Shown here in pieces: positions 10,101 to 18,267 of a stretch of 64,000 nt of DNA (position 1 is the first letter of the stretch; each line of letters begins with the position of its first letter). The translations under genes and the position numbers were made by a program. The notes under the pieces are model-generated. The model searched no databases. It saw only the letters and a program-made list of their open reading frames with translations, and had not been told where the DNA came from. The stretch covers positions 16,304-80,303 of the forward strand of contig NZ_JAHKQH010000021.1 in NCBI RefSeq assembly GCF_018861025.1, read 5' to 3'. The DNA comes from Psychrosphaera sp. B3R10. Its GTDB lineage: Bacteria > Pseudomonadota > Gammaproteobacteria > Enterobacterales > Alteromonadaceae.

Positions 10101-12201
10101 TGCAATAGGCGTGGTAAAGTGAAATTGCGGGTGAGGCCGAACGTTCTTGATACTTTTCTACGCGTCTTTGTAACCAAGAAAGGGCACTTTCACTTTCACC
10201 TAAAATGTTGGCCATTTTAAAGTAGTTTTCTACATAAACCGCGTTAGTTTCGCTCATGCAGTGACTAATAAAGTAATATTCTTTGGCCTTTAAAAACTCT
10301 TGAATTGCCCAATAATAATTGCCGATAGAGTAGTAAACCGAAGCGCTTCTGCATCCAATAGTTTTTAATCTTAATAAAAGTTTCTCTACTAATTTGGGGT
10401 TTTCTGAAGTGTCACATATTTCATTAAATAGGGTTTCTGTAAGGTCGAGATTGTGATTTTTGTCTAAATAATCACTAAGCCACTTTAACGCGCCTTTACG
10501 GTCACCTAAGTCACGGATACAGAAATATTGTGAATTAAGTAATACGGTTTCATTTGGGGCTATGGCAAGTAATTTGTCGTTGGCGGATTGGATCAGTTTG
10601 GTATCGTTGAAAAAACACGCCAAATCGCGTTCCATAATTTGGGTCAAACGATGATCAGGCGCAATAGTTTTCATTTGCTCAAACACACTTGTCATTTTGT
10701 CAGCGTCTTGTACTTGCCTTGCGAGTTGATATTGATCTTGAATTGGGAATATGTGACGACAAGTTGTATCGATAAAATCTAATGTGTGACTGTTTTCTTT
10801 TGGCACAAAAGCCATGCAACGAGCGCCAAGAAACGATTCTTTTTCTATGGTTTCGTCTATCAACATTTCCTGCATCGCAGGCGAACTCGGATCCATGATA
10901 TACATGCTGCCGTGGGGCAAATTATAGCCGATTACGGCTTGCATATGAGAGCTAAAGCCCGATGTGGTGACTAAAGCAAAAGGAATGTTTTGATCAATTA
11001 AGTTAATCAAAAGTGGCTTTGTTAATTCAAACTCTGCAAATGAAAAATCATGGTCTCTGAGCCATTGTCGTTCTTTGGTGTCTGGCGTGCCATCAAAACA
11101 AATATCTTCAGCGATAAGCTCAGAGTCATATTGCTTGCCAAAAAAACTCGCAATCGCTGCCATTGTAGTGGGTGCGCAAGTCAGGTGTTTTTGTCGGTAA
11201 AAGGGCACATCGAGAATTTTTTTACCAGCACTGACGTGTTCATTGATGTTTTCGTTTTGGTCAGTGTTTTGGTTAGTTTTGGCTCCTAATGCCGTTTGTT
11301 TAAACGTGTCTATGTTGCGACAAACCGCTTGCCAGTAGTACTGTTTACTTTGCTTTAACACCTGTTGGCCTTGTTCAGTGTCACCTTTTGCGAGTAAACA
11401 CTGGCCATGTAATATTAAATAGTTGCGTTTGCTTTGACGGTCTTCTGCTATTTTTAGCGCATCATATTTTTGTAATGCGAGTTCACATTGTGGCCAATTT
11501 AAAAGTTCGGCGTAACTTGTTGCACAGTCTAACCACATTGACGCTGATTGAAATTTTGGCAGTTCACGCCAATAAATGTCGATCGCAAATTCTAGGCCTT
11601 TAGCGTGCTGAGCTGAATTAAAATAGGCACGTAAAGTTGATACTTTAGGCTCGGATTCATATAGGGATTTAGCGACATTATAAGCTTGTTCAAATTGATC
11701 CTGAGCAATGAGGTTTGAAATATGCAATATTTCAAACCAAGCCTTGTTATCGGTGACTTGCCGGCCTTTTTCTATTAGTTGTTCAGACTGTTCGTAGTTA
11801 TGAAAAAGTCGTTGTAAAATGGCTTCAAATCCAATGATGTCATCTTCATCTTTGGGCTCGGTTATTTGGGATTTTGTCCGGTCAAAAAACTCTTTGGCTA
11901 ATATGCAACCGTCTTTATTAAGTAAGTAGTACCAATGATCTTTAAGTTGTTCCGCTTTATCTGGAAATTGTCTATAGAGTTTTAGCGAGATGGCCTCAGC
12001 GTTTCTGTCCCCCCCTAAATGCGCATAAATGGCACTGGCAATTTTACGTTGCGCAATGAGTTGCCAACTGTCTATTGGCCCCCAGAGGTTTGTGCTAAAC
12101 GTTAAGGCATCAGTGTAAAGACCTTGTTTCAATAACGCCTTAGTTTTTGTTACAGCAGTTTTTAATTGCTCATCTTCTTTTTCTACTGCAACTGTCGTCA
12201 T
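7156..12201 (-). CDS. Giant TPR protein with embedded C39-like peptidase domain
   Basis: A 1681-residue protein without signal peptide or membrane span, so probably cytoplasmic. Nearly all of it is helical repeats of TPR type: about 1-310 before and about 480-1650 after a papain-like domain at roughly 328-460. That domain carries the C39 pattern: Cys342 in LTCAPTTMAAI, His419 in SSHMQAVIGY and Asp437 in IMDPSSP, in the right order and spacing for a Cys-His-Asp triad. Known C39 domains cut double-glycine leader peptides and are usually fused to ABC exporters; no exporter or leader-peptide gene is seen here. A role in peptide processing or as a peptide-binding scaffold is inference. The ATG at 12201 is the first in frame. 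Confidence 0.8.
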   Translation of the reverse strand: MTTVAVEKEDEQLKTAVTKTKALLKQGLYTDALTFSTNLWGPIDSWQLIAQRKIASAIYAHLGGDRNAEAISLKLYRQFPDKAEQLKDHWYYLLNKDGCILAKEFFDRTKSQITEPKDEDDIIGFEAILQRLFHNYEQSEQLIEKGRQVTDNKAWFEILHISNLIAQDQFEQAYNVAKSLYESEPKVSTLRAYFNSAQHAKGLEFAIDIYWRELPKFQSASMWLDCATSYAELLNWPQCELALQKYDALKIAEDRQSKRNYLILHGQCLLAKGDTEQGQQVLKQSKQYYWQAVCRNIDTFKQTALGAKTNQNTDQNENINEHVSAGKKILDVPFYRQKHLTCAPTTMAAIASFFGKQYDSELIAEDICFDGTPDTKERQWLRDHDFSFAEFELTKPLLINLIDQNIPFALVTTSGFSSHMQAVIGYNLPHGSMYIMDPSSPAMQEMLIDETIEKESFLGARCMAFVPKENSHTLDFIDTTCRHIFPIQDQYQLARQVQDADKMTSVFEQMKTIAPDHRLTQIMERDLACFFNDTKLIQSANDKLLAIAPNETVLLNSQYFCIRDLGDRKGALKWLSDYLDKNHNLDLTETLFNEICDTSENPKLVEKLLLRLKTIGCRSASVYYSIGNYYWAIQEFLKAKEYYFISHCMSETNAVYVENYFKMANILGESESALSWLQRRVEKYQERSASPAISLYHAYCIINQKAKGIEVLQNALTMHPKDSDLVSTLAFALADVGEIEALQALIESKKDVLSERLRVKLTARLNELQGLMEQACNCYYQLYSDAPFITDIANLYFQSLSKFGATEKLNLELQSLIKQHPKISSVYVYAANWHNDPQFLVDNLVTGLALRPDNWFLHQTLINAYLQLNQYPEALKQAQEAYQRHNCGPFQTAFLAKCYYYCNDFEQATQLAKQALNIDVDNSAALWLITATTSSREEKQNSLAFVKQLLLKQHSIDSGIWHYWHEGQHLLPESELQDFVDMLLVRYHNEWFTYCIAAQFYSQFHKMDKAIEILNTGQEKFPLIPRMYSEQADIELAIGDISAAIESTKKALKINPSWDTVAKKQSELYEKQGNLNQALQTIADCLSHNSLDGILHGFYADYALKLNKKQEALTHLKQAIRFNIDYPWGWEQLQEITAELGVPEQAFELANELTTHQPHLAPTWRFKAFLADDRQTKKRCIEQAIQCDPMDESSYAQLSQLYTRQGEFTAAIDLLNSTPWGEQLPVELATAKAELLSQTGRDDEAATVLYQLLFNKSGLIQAWQKLYGIFDRLIEHDDKSKLRAVEAAQRHITLNPHDPDVLCVAGEQILAYGDKQEATDCLKRAYELSPSDEYIMLTYVDRLVDLAQFDAALTCLVEYEKVSLVNFALARKVNVLTQLHKIDEALDAFTLLISNHCDIYGTLHHAYKSLNNHVPSEKLIELLSLQLENCGRMQSSLWADKFLLHNKRKPVNKLLVQIEAIQSQPSWAGAFSSILDYLHEKSEIPDDKMIADNKSRLHQDDQLVMRLMDVYIQAGHYYNVIHLFDGIDDLSKLPMAGFYNYAVCLLMLDRGQDASPIIHQGLQVDADHTLHNLLVWSHADNWIQTNQIVPEELNLIDQRELIATEQYIFDALNLMSDLAKSEKHNSILAIKPKLNELRNRYKVVAGMTVCDGFHRKCKTAIKALIAPQGIWQKLQLSWLLR

Positions 12202-12424
12202 TTACATTCCCTTAATCTTGACTTTAAACGCATAAAATAATTTTTGTTTGAGTGTATAGGTATTGCGAATAAATTAAAACATCAACTGATAAGTTAACCA
12301 GAACAATGCTTTAGCACTATAAAATATATGTTTTTGTTTGTTATAACGTCGTTTATGTAGAGTGTTTTTAAGGTGGGAAATGCATCTAGATTGAGTCGAT
12401 ATCGCCCATAGTTGACTCGTTGTA

Positions 12425-12436
12425 TACCGGTAGGTA
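12425..12436. promoter_or_regulatory. Putative TetR operator, autoregulatory copy
   Basis: TACCG-GT-AGGTA, one mismatch from the perfect dyad TACCG-GT-CGGTA found twice at 13891-13935. It lies 39-50 bases before the TetR start codon, where a repressor would control its own gene. Confidence 0.6.
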
Positions 12437-12474
12437 CAATTTAAGCTCTTTGAATAAATAAGTTTGGGAACATT

Positions 12475-13083
12475 GTGGCGAGCGGCAGAAAAAAAGCATT
12501 TGATGAAAACACCGCCTTAAATGCTGCGATGGATGTTTTTTGGCAAAAGGGTTATGTAGGTGCGTCGTTAACTGACTTAACTCAACGTATGGGCATTAAC
12601 AAGCCAAGCATGTACAGCTCGTTTGGCAATAAAGAAGCTTTATTTGTAAAAGCCACTCAGTGTTATCTCGATACTAAAATGAAACCCCATTTAGACTTGT
12701 TGTTTGCAGAGGGAGTTGGCCTTAAACAACGTTTAAAAAATCATATGATGTCGGTTGTATCGATGCAATGCAGCGATGACGGAGCCAAAGGCTGTTATCT
12801 CGTTTTATGCCAATCTGAACTCGAAAGCGGCGAAATTCCTGCAGAAGCTGAAACTTTGTTAAAACAAGCGGATGCAATACCAAAGCAAATTTTCACTGAA
12901 TTATTTAAAACGGATCCGGAGTCAATAGAGCTTGGCCTGAACACTAAGGCGGCAGAGAATGCCTTGTGTTTGTACACGACGCTAAAAGGTACCGCAGCTA
13001 TGGCCCGTTCAGGTGTCGATAAAGCTCAACTTGAATATAGTGTCGACGCTGTGCTTGCGGGCATAAGCACTCAGCTCCACTAG
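12475..13083 (+). CDS. TetR/AcrR family transcriptional regulator
   Basis: A 202-residue regulator starting at GTG. The N-terminal helix-turn-helix (about 12-57, with ASLTDLTQRMGINKPSMYSSF) is typical of TetR; the C-terminal ligand domain resembles the group that controls detoxification genes. The likely operator at 12425-12436 lies in its own promoter, and two better copies lie between the HAD gene and the decarboxylase-like gene, so it probably represses both itself and one or both of those. The inducer is unknown; two Cys (in MQCSDDGAKGC) might sense electrophiles, which is speculation. Confidence 0.85.
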   Translation: MASGRKKAFDENTALNAAMDVFWQKGYVGASLTDLTQRMGINKPSMYSSFGNKEALFVKATQCYLDTKMKPHLDLLFAEGVGLKQRLKNHMMSVVSMQCSDDGAKGCYLVLCQSELESGEIPAEAETLLKQADAIPKQIFTELFKTDPESIELGLNTKAAENALCLYTTLKGTAAMARSGVDKAQLEYSVDAVLAGISTQLH

Positions 13084-13145
13084 AATATTCATCTATTCTG
13101 TTGTTCGTTAACCCTGTTTTTATTATTTATGACCGCACCTAAGAT

Positions 13146-13808
13146 TCAGTTGTGTTGAAATAGCGCCTCTAAGCTATTGACTATACAATCTGCCTCAATG
13201 CCCCAGGGATCAAATACAGCATTATCACTTCGTTTTACCCAAGCCGCCTGTAAACCAAAGGACTTAGCGCCGATAACATCAAACGGATTGCTCGATATCA
13301 ACCAAGTTGATCCCGCTTTAGAGTTTGTTCGAGTTAATAAATGTTGATAGATATCTGGGTTTGGTTTGAATGTACTGATCTCATCTGCCGATACGATGTC
13401 GTTAAATAATGAATCTATTTGGGCATAGTTTAGTAAGCTTTCGACCGAACTACGCTCGCCATTAGAAAATGCGATTAACGTAAAGCGTTCACTGAGTCTC
13501 AACAGTGATTTTTTAACATCATCAAAAGCAGGCAAGGTTTTGTAACTTTGCAGTAACGAGTCTTGCTGCGCTTGGGTTAAATGAAGGTTTAAATGTTCAC
13601 ATGTGAAGGCTAAGGCGTCTTTGGTACAAATCGAGAAATGAACATATTGCTTCATTAGGCCTCGGCGAAAAGAATACTCGAGTTGTTTAGCTCGCCAAGT
13701 CTCTGAAAACACCATTGCATGCTCACCCATATAAGTTTCTAAAAGCGCTACAACGCCATGGGTATTAATTAACGTACCGTATACGTCAAAAGCAAGTGTT
13801 GGTTTCAT
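13146..13808 (-). CDS. Haloacid dehalogenase type II (HAD superfamily)
   Basis: A 220-residue cytoplasmic HAD hydrolase. Asp8 in FDVYGTLI is the nucleophile; the SNG motif (IAFSNGERSS), a Lys in FKPNPDIY and the SSNPFDVIGAK segment complete the 2-haloacid dehalogenase pattern, which hydrolyses L-2-haloalkanoic acids to hydroxy acids. Length and motifs fit the family. It starts at 13808 and diverges from the decarboxylase-like gene; two TetR operator copies lie between them. The real substrate may not be halogenated. Confidence 0.85.
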   Translation of the reverse strand: MKPTLAFDVYGTLINTHGVVALLETYMGEHAMVFSETWRAKQLEYSFRRGLMKQYVHFSICTKDALAFTCEHLNLHLTQAQQDSLLQSYKTLPAFDDVKKSLLRLSERFTLIAFSNGERSSVESLLNYAQIDSLFNDIVSADEISTFKPNPDIYQHLLTRTNSKAGSTWLISSNPFDVIGAKSFGLQAAWVKRSDNAVFDPWGIEADCIVNSLEALFQHN

Positions 13809-13890
13809 CTTCTACCTCTTTTTAAAAGCGATTTACGCATAGTAATAGATTTAAATAGCGCTTTGTACTAATTCATCATTGACTTTATCG

Positions 13891-13902
13891 TACCGGTCGG
13901 TA
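13891..13902. promoter_or_regulatory. Putative TetR operator copy 1
   Basis: A perfect dyad TACCG-GT-CGGTA, 83 bases before the HAD start codon and about 116 before the decarboxylase-like gene. Confidence 0.65.
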
Positions 13903-13923
13903 TAATTCGGGAAAATTATAATG

Positions 13924-13935
13924 TACCGGTCGGTA
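13924..13935. promoter_or_regulatory. Putative TetR operator copy 2
   Basis: The same dyad again, flanked as GTACCGGTCGGTAT, exactly 33 bp (about three helical turns) from copy 1. That spacing would let two dimers bind one face of the DNA. Confidence 0.65.
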
Positions 13936-14018
13936 TGAAAATGTTTTTGACGCTTATTATTAGGTCGAAGCTTCAGTCCGAGCCGTTCTATTCAAATCGC
14001 TAAAAATTAGGAATTATA

Positions 14019-14570
14019 ATGACATCATTAACGATACATACAATTGAATCTTCACCTGCTGAAAGCAAGCCTGTATTAGAGCAGTCCGTAAAAACCAATG
14101 GCATGTTGCCAAATCTACACGGTGTTTTGGCATCTGCACCAAGTACATTAAAAGCCTATCAATCATTACATCAGTTGTTTATGGATTCGTCGTTTAACGC
14201 TGAAGAACTTACAGTTGTATGGCAGGGCATTAATGTGGAACACGGCTGCACATACTGTGTCCCTGCGCATACGGCGATTGCACATTCAATGAAAGTTGAT
14301 CCAGCGATAACTGAAGCATTACGTAACCAAACGGCATTACCTACGGCAAAGTTACAGGCACTATTAGACATGACATTAATAATTGTCCGTCATAGAGGTC
14401 ATGTCACTCCTGAAGAACTTGCTGCGTTTTATGCGGCAGGATACGGTGAGCAACAAGTGCTAGAAATCATTCTAGGCTTGTCTCAAAAAGTGATCAGTAA
14501 CTATACAAATCACATTGCAAACACGCCACTAGATGCACCTTTTCAACCATTTGGTTGGGAAAAATCGTAA
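14019..14570 (+). CDS. Carboxymuconolactone decarboxylase/AhpD-like protein
   Basis: A 183-residue cytoplasmic protein. The segment with Cys77-Thr-Tyr-Cys80 followed by His84 (EHGCTYCVPAHT) is the redox CxxC-x3-H site of AhpD-like members of the CMD family, which act as peroxide-linked thiol reductases; other CMD members are decarboxylases without the Cys pair. A disulphide/peroxide role is therefore more likely here. Its promoter region holds two TetR operator dyads, and a hairpin terminator follows at 14582. The partner reductase is not evident. Confidence 0.85.
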   Translation: MTSLTIHTIESSPAESKPVLEQSVKTNGMLPNLHGVLASAPSTLKAYQSLHQLFMDSSFNAEELTVVWQGINVEHGCTYCVPAHTAIAHSMKVDPAITEALRNQTALPTAKLQALLDMTLIIVRHRGHVTPEELAAFYAAGYGEQQVLEIILGLSQKVISNYTNHIANTPLDAPFQPFGWEKS

Positions 14571-14581
14571 GCCACTTCCAC

Positions 14582-14632
14582 TGATAAACGTGTTCCCAAC
14601 ATGATGCACACGTTTATCAATTTGTGTTTTTA
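14582..14632 (+). terminator. Hairpin terminator after the CMD gene
   Basis: An 11-bp perfect stem, TGATAAACGTG (14582-14592) with CACGTTTATCA (14609-14619), then a T-rich stretch. Confidence 0.65.
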
Positions 14633-14711
14633 GCCTAATGTTTGTTTAACGATATTTAGACAATTTACGTGTTTAAATGCGCTTTAAGTTGGTTTTATAA
14701 GGAAAGTGTTA

Positions 14712-15362
14712 ATGGTGGATAAAGTGAAAATAGACATCATATCTGATGTTGTATGTCCTTGGTGCATTATCGGTTACAAAAATTTGCAACAAGCAATTGC
14801 CGAGTTGGATGTTGCAGATAGGGTCGAGATACAGTGGCAGCCATTTGAACTCAATCCTGATATGCCACCTGAAGGGGAAGAGTTACGGGCCCACTCAGCA
14901 AGAAAATACGGCTCAACGCCACAAAGTAGTGCTCAGTTTAGAATTGATATGACAAACCGTGGCAAGGAAGTTGGTTTCAGTTTTGACTATTTCGATAATA
15001 TGAAGATAGTTAATACTCGCGAAAATCACATTTTGTTAGAGTACGCCAAAGAGTATGGCTTACAAACCGAGCTGAAATTACGTTTGTTCTCTGCATTTTT
15101 TTCCGAGCACAAAGACGTGTCAGACCGTGATGTGCTTAGAAGAGAAGCTGCTGCCGTTGGTTTAAATGCTGACGAGGCGATGGCAACATTAGACAGTGAC
15201 GACACGATTCAAGCGGTTATAGAGCATGAAAAATTTTGGCAAGGTATTGGTGTGACGTCCGTACCTACGTTTGTCTTTAATCAATCGAGTGGCATTGCAG
15301 GTGCCCACCCTGTAGAAACATTCAAAAGTTTTCTCGCAAAAGAACTTAATATTAGCAATTAA
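14712..15362 (+). CDS. DsbA family oxidoreductase, FrnE-like
   Basis: A 216-residue protein beginning MVDKVKIDIISDVVCPWC. The CPWC redox pair near residue 16-19 within a thioredoxin fold, the helical insert and the late cis-Pro segment (TSVPTFVF) match the FrnE/DsbA-like group, cytoplasmic thiol oxidoreductases often found with stress genes. No signal peptide is present. I start it at the ATG at 14712 because AGGA lies eight bases upstream; a GTG at 14706 overlaps that site. A terminator at 15401-15427 ends the unit. Confidence 0.85.
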   Translation: MVDKVKIDIISDVVCPWCIIGYKNLQQAIAELDVADRVEIQWQPFELNPDMPPEGEELRAHSARKYGSTPQSSAQFRIDMTNRGKEVGFSFDYFDNMKIVNTRENHILLEYAKEYGLQTELKLRLFSAFFSEHKDVSDRDVLRREAAAVGLNADEAMATLDSDDTIQAVIEHEKFWQGIGVTSVPTFVFNQSSGIAGAHPVETFKSFLAKELNISN

Positions 15363-15400
15363 CATTGCTGTGTTAGTGACTTATGATAGCTGACATAAGT

Positions 15401-15427
15401 AAAAGGCCGCTTACAGAGCGGCCTTTT
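15401..15427 (+). terminator. Terminator after the FrnE-like gene
   Basis: Stem AAAAGGCCGC (15401-15410) with GCGGCCTTTT (15418-15427), seven-base loop, T-rich end. Confidence 0.9.
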
Positions 15428-15594
15428 TAATGCTAGTTTTAGTTAACTCTACTTTTTAAACACGACGTCATTCGTGTTTAAAACCTCAAAACCTCAAAAT
15501 GCCGCTTGAATTATACATACACGCCGAACAATAAGACATTGACACTCTGTATGAAAAACATACAATCGAAGTGGCAAACAGTAAGGAAACTAAT

Positions 15595-17052
15595 ATGAAA
15601 AACAGATGGAGTTTAGTCGTACACGAAGTCACAGAACAAACCGTAAATATTTGGTTGGGCACCTTGTTCCATGATTGCCGGAAACCTATCAAAGTAAACG
15701 TTAAGATCACCGATACAAACTCTCAACTCGTTGCTACCCAATCTGTTTTAAAAGCCGAATGGGAAAGACCATTTAGCGACATAAAATCCCAACGTTTCTG
15801 CAAGTTAGTCACCTTCGATGGACTTTTACCGGGTCAGGATTATGAAGTAGTGGTCAGTGAGGTTTTTGCTGATCCAAGTATGCAACCTGAAATCATGCTC
15901 TCTGCGGGTACGTTCACCACATTACCTAATTCGATTGCCGACATGGATAACGGTTTTACGGTTGGGCTTGGCAGTTGTTTTTATGAAGAATTTGATGGCG
16001 GACACGTAGGACTTGCCTACGAAACCTTAGTTAAATTTGATGAGTCTACGTACAGACCTCATATTAAATTTCTAACGGGGGACCAAGTATATTTAGATAT
16101 TGGTTGGGATTCGCTCAGTTTAGTTCCGAAGGAAATACGAGATCGAATAGCAAACGATTATGCGCTGCATTGGCAGGCGTTGAGGGGCGCATTTAGGAAT
16201 GGCGCAACTTGGTTTTTATCGGACGATCATGAGTTTTGGAATAACTACCCGCTGGTGAAAGGGTTGTCACCGTTTATCCAGGCTTTGAAGATCCCATCGG
16301 TAAAAGATGCGTGGCGAAAAACCGCTAAAGATGGGGTTAAAAATGTGCAGCGAAGTCAACCTGTTCGAGTGTTTACCATCGCTAATGAATTGTCATTTTG
16401 TCTGGCTGATCTTCGAGCTTATCGTACGACAAGAAACATAATGCCGGAAACCAATTTTAAAGACATTCTAAATTGGGTGAAGGGGTTAACCTGTCCGGGC
16501 GTATTGGTTTTGTCTCAGCCACTTATGGTAAAACAGTCGGGAAATGACGATAGAAATTTTGTGTATTATGAAAAGCAATACAAAAAACTCATAAAAGCGT
16601 TACATGACGCAGAACATGACGTTGTGGTGCTAAGCGGGGATGTACATCATGGCCGTATTTCAACTGTGGAATTTTCTAATCGCGATAATAAATTAATCGA
16701 AGTTGTCTCTTCTCCAATGTCTAATTTGTCCGGTATGAGCAGTATTGCAACCAGCGACATTACACGAAGCTCCAGACTCAAAAACTTCCCCCCGATAACG
16801 GTGCCAGGTGTTGAAAACTGTAAAATTAGTTATGAAACTCCCTGGAAAGTCACATCTGAATATAATTTGTTTGATATACGTTATTTAAATCGTCGAACCA
16901 AAGAGCACTTTTGTACACTAAATTTTGTTAAAAGCAGCGCTGGTGAGTTAACGGTTACTGTGCGTGCGTGGTTAGTTCGCGAAAAAGATCGTAAAACAGG
17001 TTTACCAAAACAAGATTGGTTGAAAAAGCCGATGGTATTTACATTGACCTAA
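15595..17052 (+). CDS. PhoD-like metallophosphatase
   Basis: A 485-residue protein. The N-terminal 110 residues form a beta sandwich like that of PhoD enzymes; the rest is a calcineurin-like metallophosphatase with metal-binding motifs GDQVYLD (Asp163), SDDHEFWNNYP (Asp210, Asp211, His212) and SGDVHHGR (Asp349, His351, His352). It should hydrolyse phosphate esters or diesters. Unlike Tat-exported PhoD there is no twin-arginine signal, so it appears cytoplasmic. The start at 15595 follows AAGGA by seven bases; a GTG at 15571 lacks a site. The stop codon is the first TAA of a hexamer array. Confidence 0.85.
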   Translation: MKNRWSLVVHEVTEQTVNIWLGTLFHDCRKPIKVNVKITDTNSQLVATQSVLKAEWERPFSDIKSQRFCKLVTFDGLLPGQDYEVVVSEVFADPSMQPEIMLSAGTFTTLPNSIADMDNGFTVGLGSCFYEEFDGGHVGLAYETLVKFDESTYRPHIKFLTGDQVYLDIGWDSLSLVPKEIRDRIANDYALHWQALRGAFRNGATWFLSDDHEFWNNYPLVKGLSPFIQALKIPSVKDAWRKTAKDGVKNVQRSQPVRVFTIANELSFCLADLRAYRTTRNIMPETNFKDILNWVKGLTCPGVLVLSQPLMVKQSGNDDRNFVYYEKQYKKLIKALHDAEHDVVVLSGDVHHGRISTVEFSNRDNKLIEVVSSPMSNLSGMSSIATSDITRSSRLKNFPPITVPGVENCKISYETPWKVTSEYNLFDIRYLNRRTKEHFCTLNFVKSSAGELTVTVRAWLVREKDRKTGLPKQDWLKKPMVFTLT

Positions 17053-17133
17053 ACCTAAACCTAAACCTAAACCTAAACCTAAACCTAAACCTAAACCTAA
17101 ACCTAAACCTAAACCTAAACCTAAACCTAAACC
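17047..17133. repeat. Hexanucleotide tandem array (ACCTAA) x 14.5
   Basis: Fourteen perfect ACCTAA units plus ACC, with no mismatch. The array begins in the last codons of the PhoD-like gene, whose TAA stop is inside the first unit; in that frame every unit carries a TAA. It lies between two convergent genes, 32 bp from the LysR stop codon. Perfect copies suggest a recent or still slipping array. Confidence 0.95.
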
Positions 17134-17164
17134 ATAACTAATAAATTAGTGGCTACGCCTTTGT

Positions 17165-18067
17165 TTATAATAACAGGGGCTTCACAAAGTATGCTTTTAA
17201 GTAATCGATTAACAACCTTAGCTTTTTTGAGTCAGCGCCGCCGGGTGGAAATACGCCGTAGACATTAATATCGTTCATCGCATAATCGTCTAATACGGAA
17301 ATAAGCGAGCCTTGTTGAATTTTGGGCTTAGCATCATATATTGGAATTCGAGCGATCCCGTGTCCACCTTCCACAAAGGCTGTTCTTGCAGCAGCATTAT
17401 TGGTATTTATAGAGCCTTTCATTTCAATGCTAAACGACCGTGTGCCCTTGGTTAACTCCAAAGTGCCAGAGGTCAGTTTATAGATAACCCATTGGTGTTT
17501 ATCAAGATCTGTCGGGTGTGTAGGAATACCAAACTTTTCAAAATAGGACGGTGCACCACAAAGGCAAGTACGAAGCGTAGATAGTTTTGTGGCTTGTAAC
17601 CCTGAGTCAGCAAGCGGAGCGCCACGAATTGCCAAGTCTATGCCTTCTTTCATGATGTTCACAACTTCATCAGTTAACATGACATCGAGTTCGATTTTAG
17701 GGTAAAGGGTTTTAAACTCATTTAATGCCGGCACTATGGTTTGAAGTCCAACATTAACTGGACAGGTTATTTTAAGAAGACCCACAGGTTCATGTTTTAA
17801 GTTTTCGATTTGTTGATTGGCAGCGGAGGCTTGTTCGGCAATAACCCGGCAATGTTGATAGTAGTCGCTGCCGGCCTCGGTTAACGAGATGGTACGTGTT
17901 GACCGATTGAGCAATTTTATGCCCAAATGTGCCTCTAACTTTTTGATATGATAACTCACCACGGCACGAGATAGGCCCAGCCTTTTTGCCGCACCGCTTA
18001 GGGTGCCTTGCTCGATAACTTGGGCAAATACCACCATACTTTTTAGTTGATCAAACGAAATATCCAA
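17165..18067 (-). CDS. LysR family regulator next to the detoxification genes
   Basis: A 300-residue LysR regulator: winged HTH in residues 1-60 (GTLSGAAKRLGLSRAVVSYH) and a substrate-binding-like effector domain from about 90. It belongs to the group often called CrgA/DsdC-like in annotations. It diverges from the DJ-1 gene across a 200-bp gap containing a perfect 8-bp inverted repeat (18112-18132), a plausible LysR site, so it probably controls that gene and perhaps those after it. The effector is unknown. Confidence 0.88.
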   Translation of the reverse strand: MDISFDQLKSMVVFAQVIEQGTLSGAAKRLGLSRAVVSYHIKKLEAHLGIKLLNRSTRTISLTEAGSDYYQHCRVIAEQASAANQQIENLKHEPVGLLKITCPVNVGLQTIVPALNEFKTLYPKIELDVMLTDEVVNIMKEGIDLAIRGAPLADSGLQATKLSTLRTCLCGAPSYFEKFGIPTHPTDLDKHQWVIYKLTSGTLELTKGTRSFSIEMKGSINTNNAAARTAFVEGGHGIARIPIYDAKPKIQQGSLISVLDDYAMNDINVYGVFPPGGADSKKLRLLIDYLKAYFVKPLLL

Positions 18068-18111
18068 TGGGTTAGCTCACTTCATATATGCCATAGACAA
18101 TTGAATTTAGA

Positions 18112-18132
18112 TTGTATCATTTATTGATACAA
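18112..18132. promoter_or_regulatory. Putative LysR binding site
   Basis: A perfect inverted repeat TTGTATCA-TTTAT-TGATACAA in the divergent LysR/DJ-1 promoter gap, 45 bases from the LysR start. It contains the T-N11-A form typical of LysR sites. Binding is inferred from position. Confidence 0.5.
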
Positions 18133-18267
18133 AGATGTTTGTTTTGTCTGCATTGTCAGCTTTGTTTGCGTTCTGTAAGCTCTACCCAAGTTAATAGAAC
18201 TAACAAGAACAACGATACAAAATAGTTTGTTATTCGTTTTCAAAAAGTGAACACATAGAGGCTCAAC

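Noticed and set aside
7156..17052. Bacteriocin or lanthipeptide cluster around the C39 domain
   Set aside because: No leader peptide with double glycine, no ABC exporter and no modifying enzyme is seen nearby.
17047..17133. Telomere-like array
   Set aside because: ACCTAA hexamers recall eukaryotic telomeres, but the array lies between two bacterial genes, not at a DNA end, and the unit is not the common telomere unit. I treat it as a simple sequence repeat.
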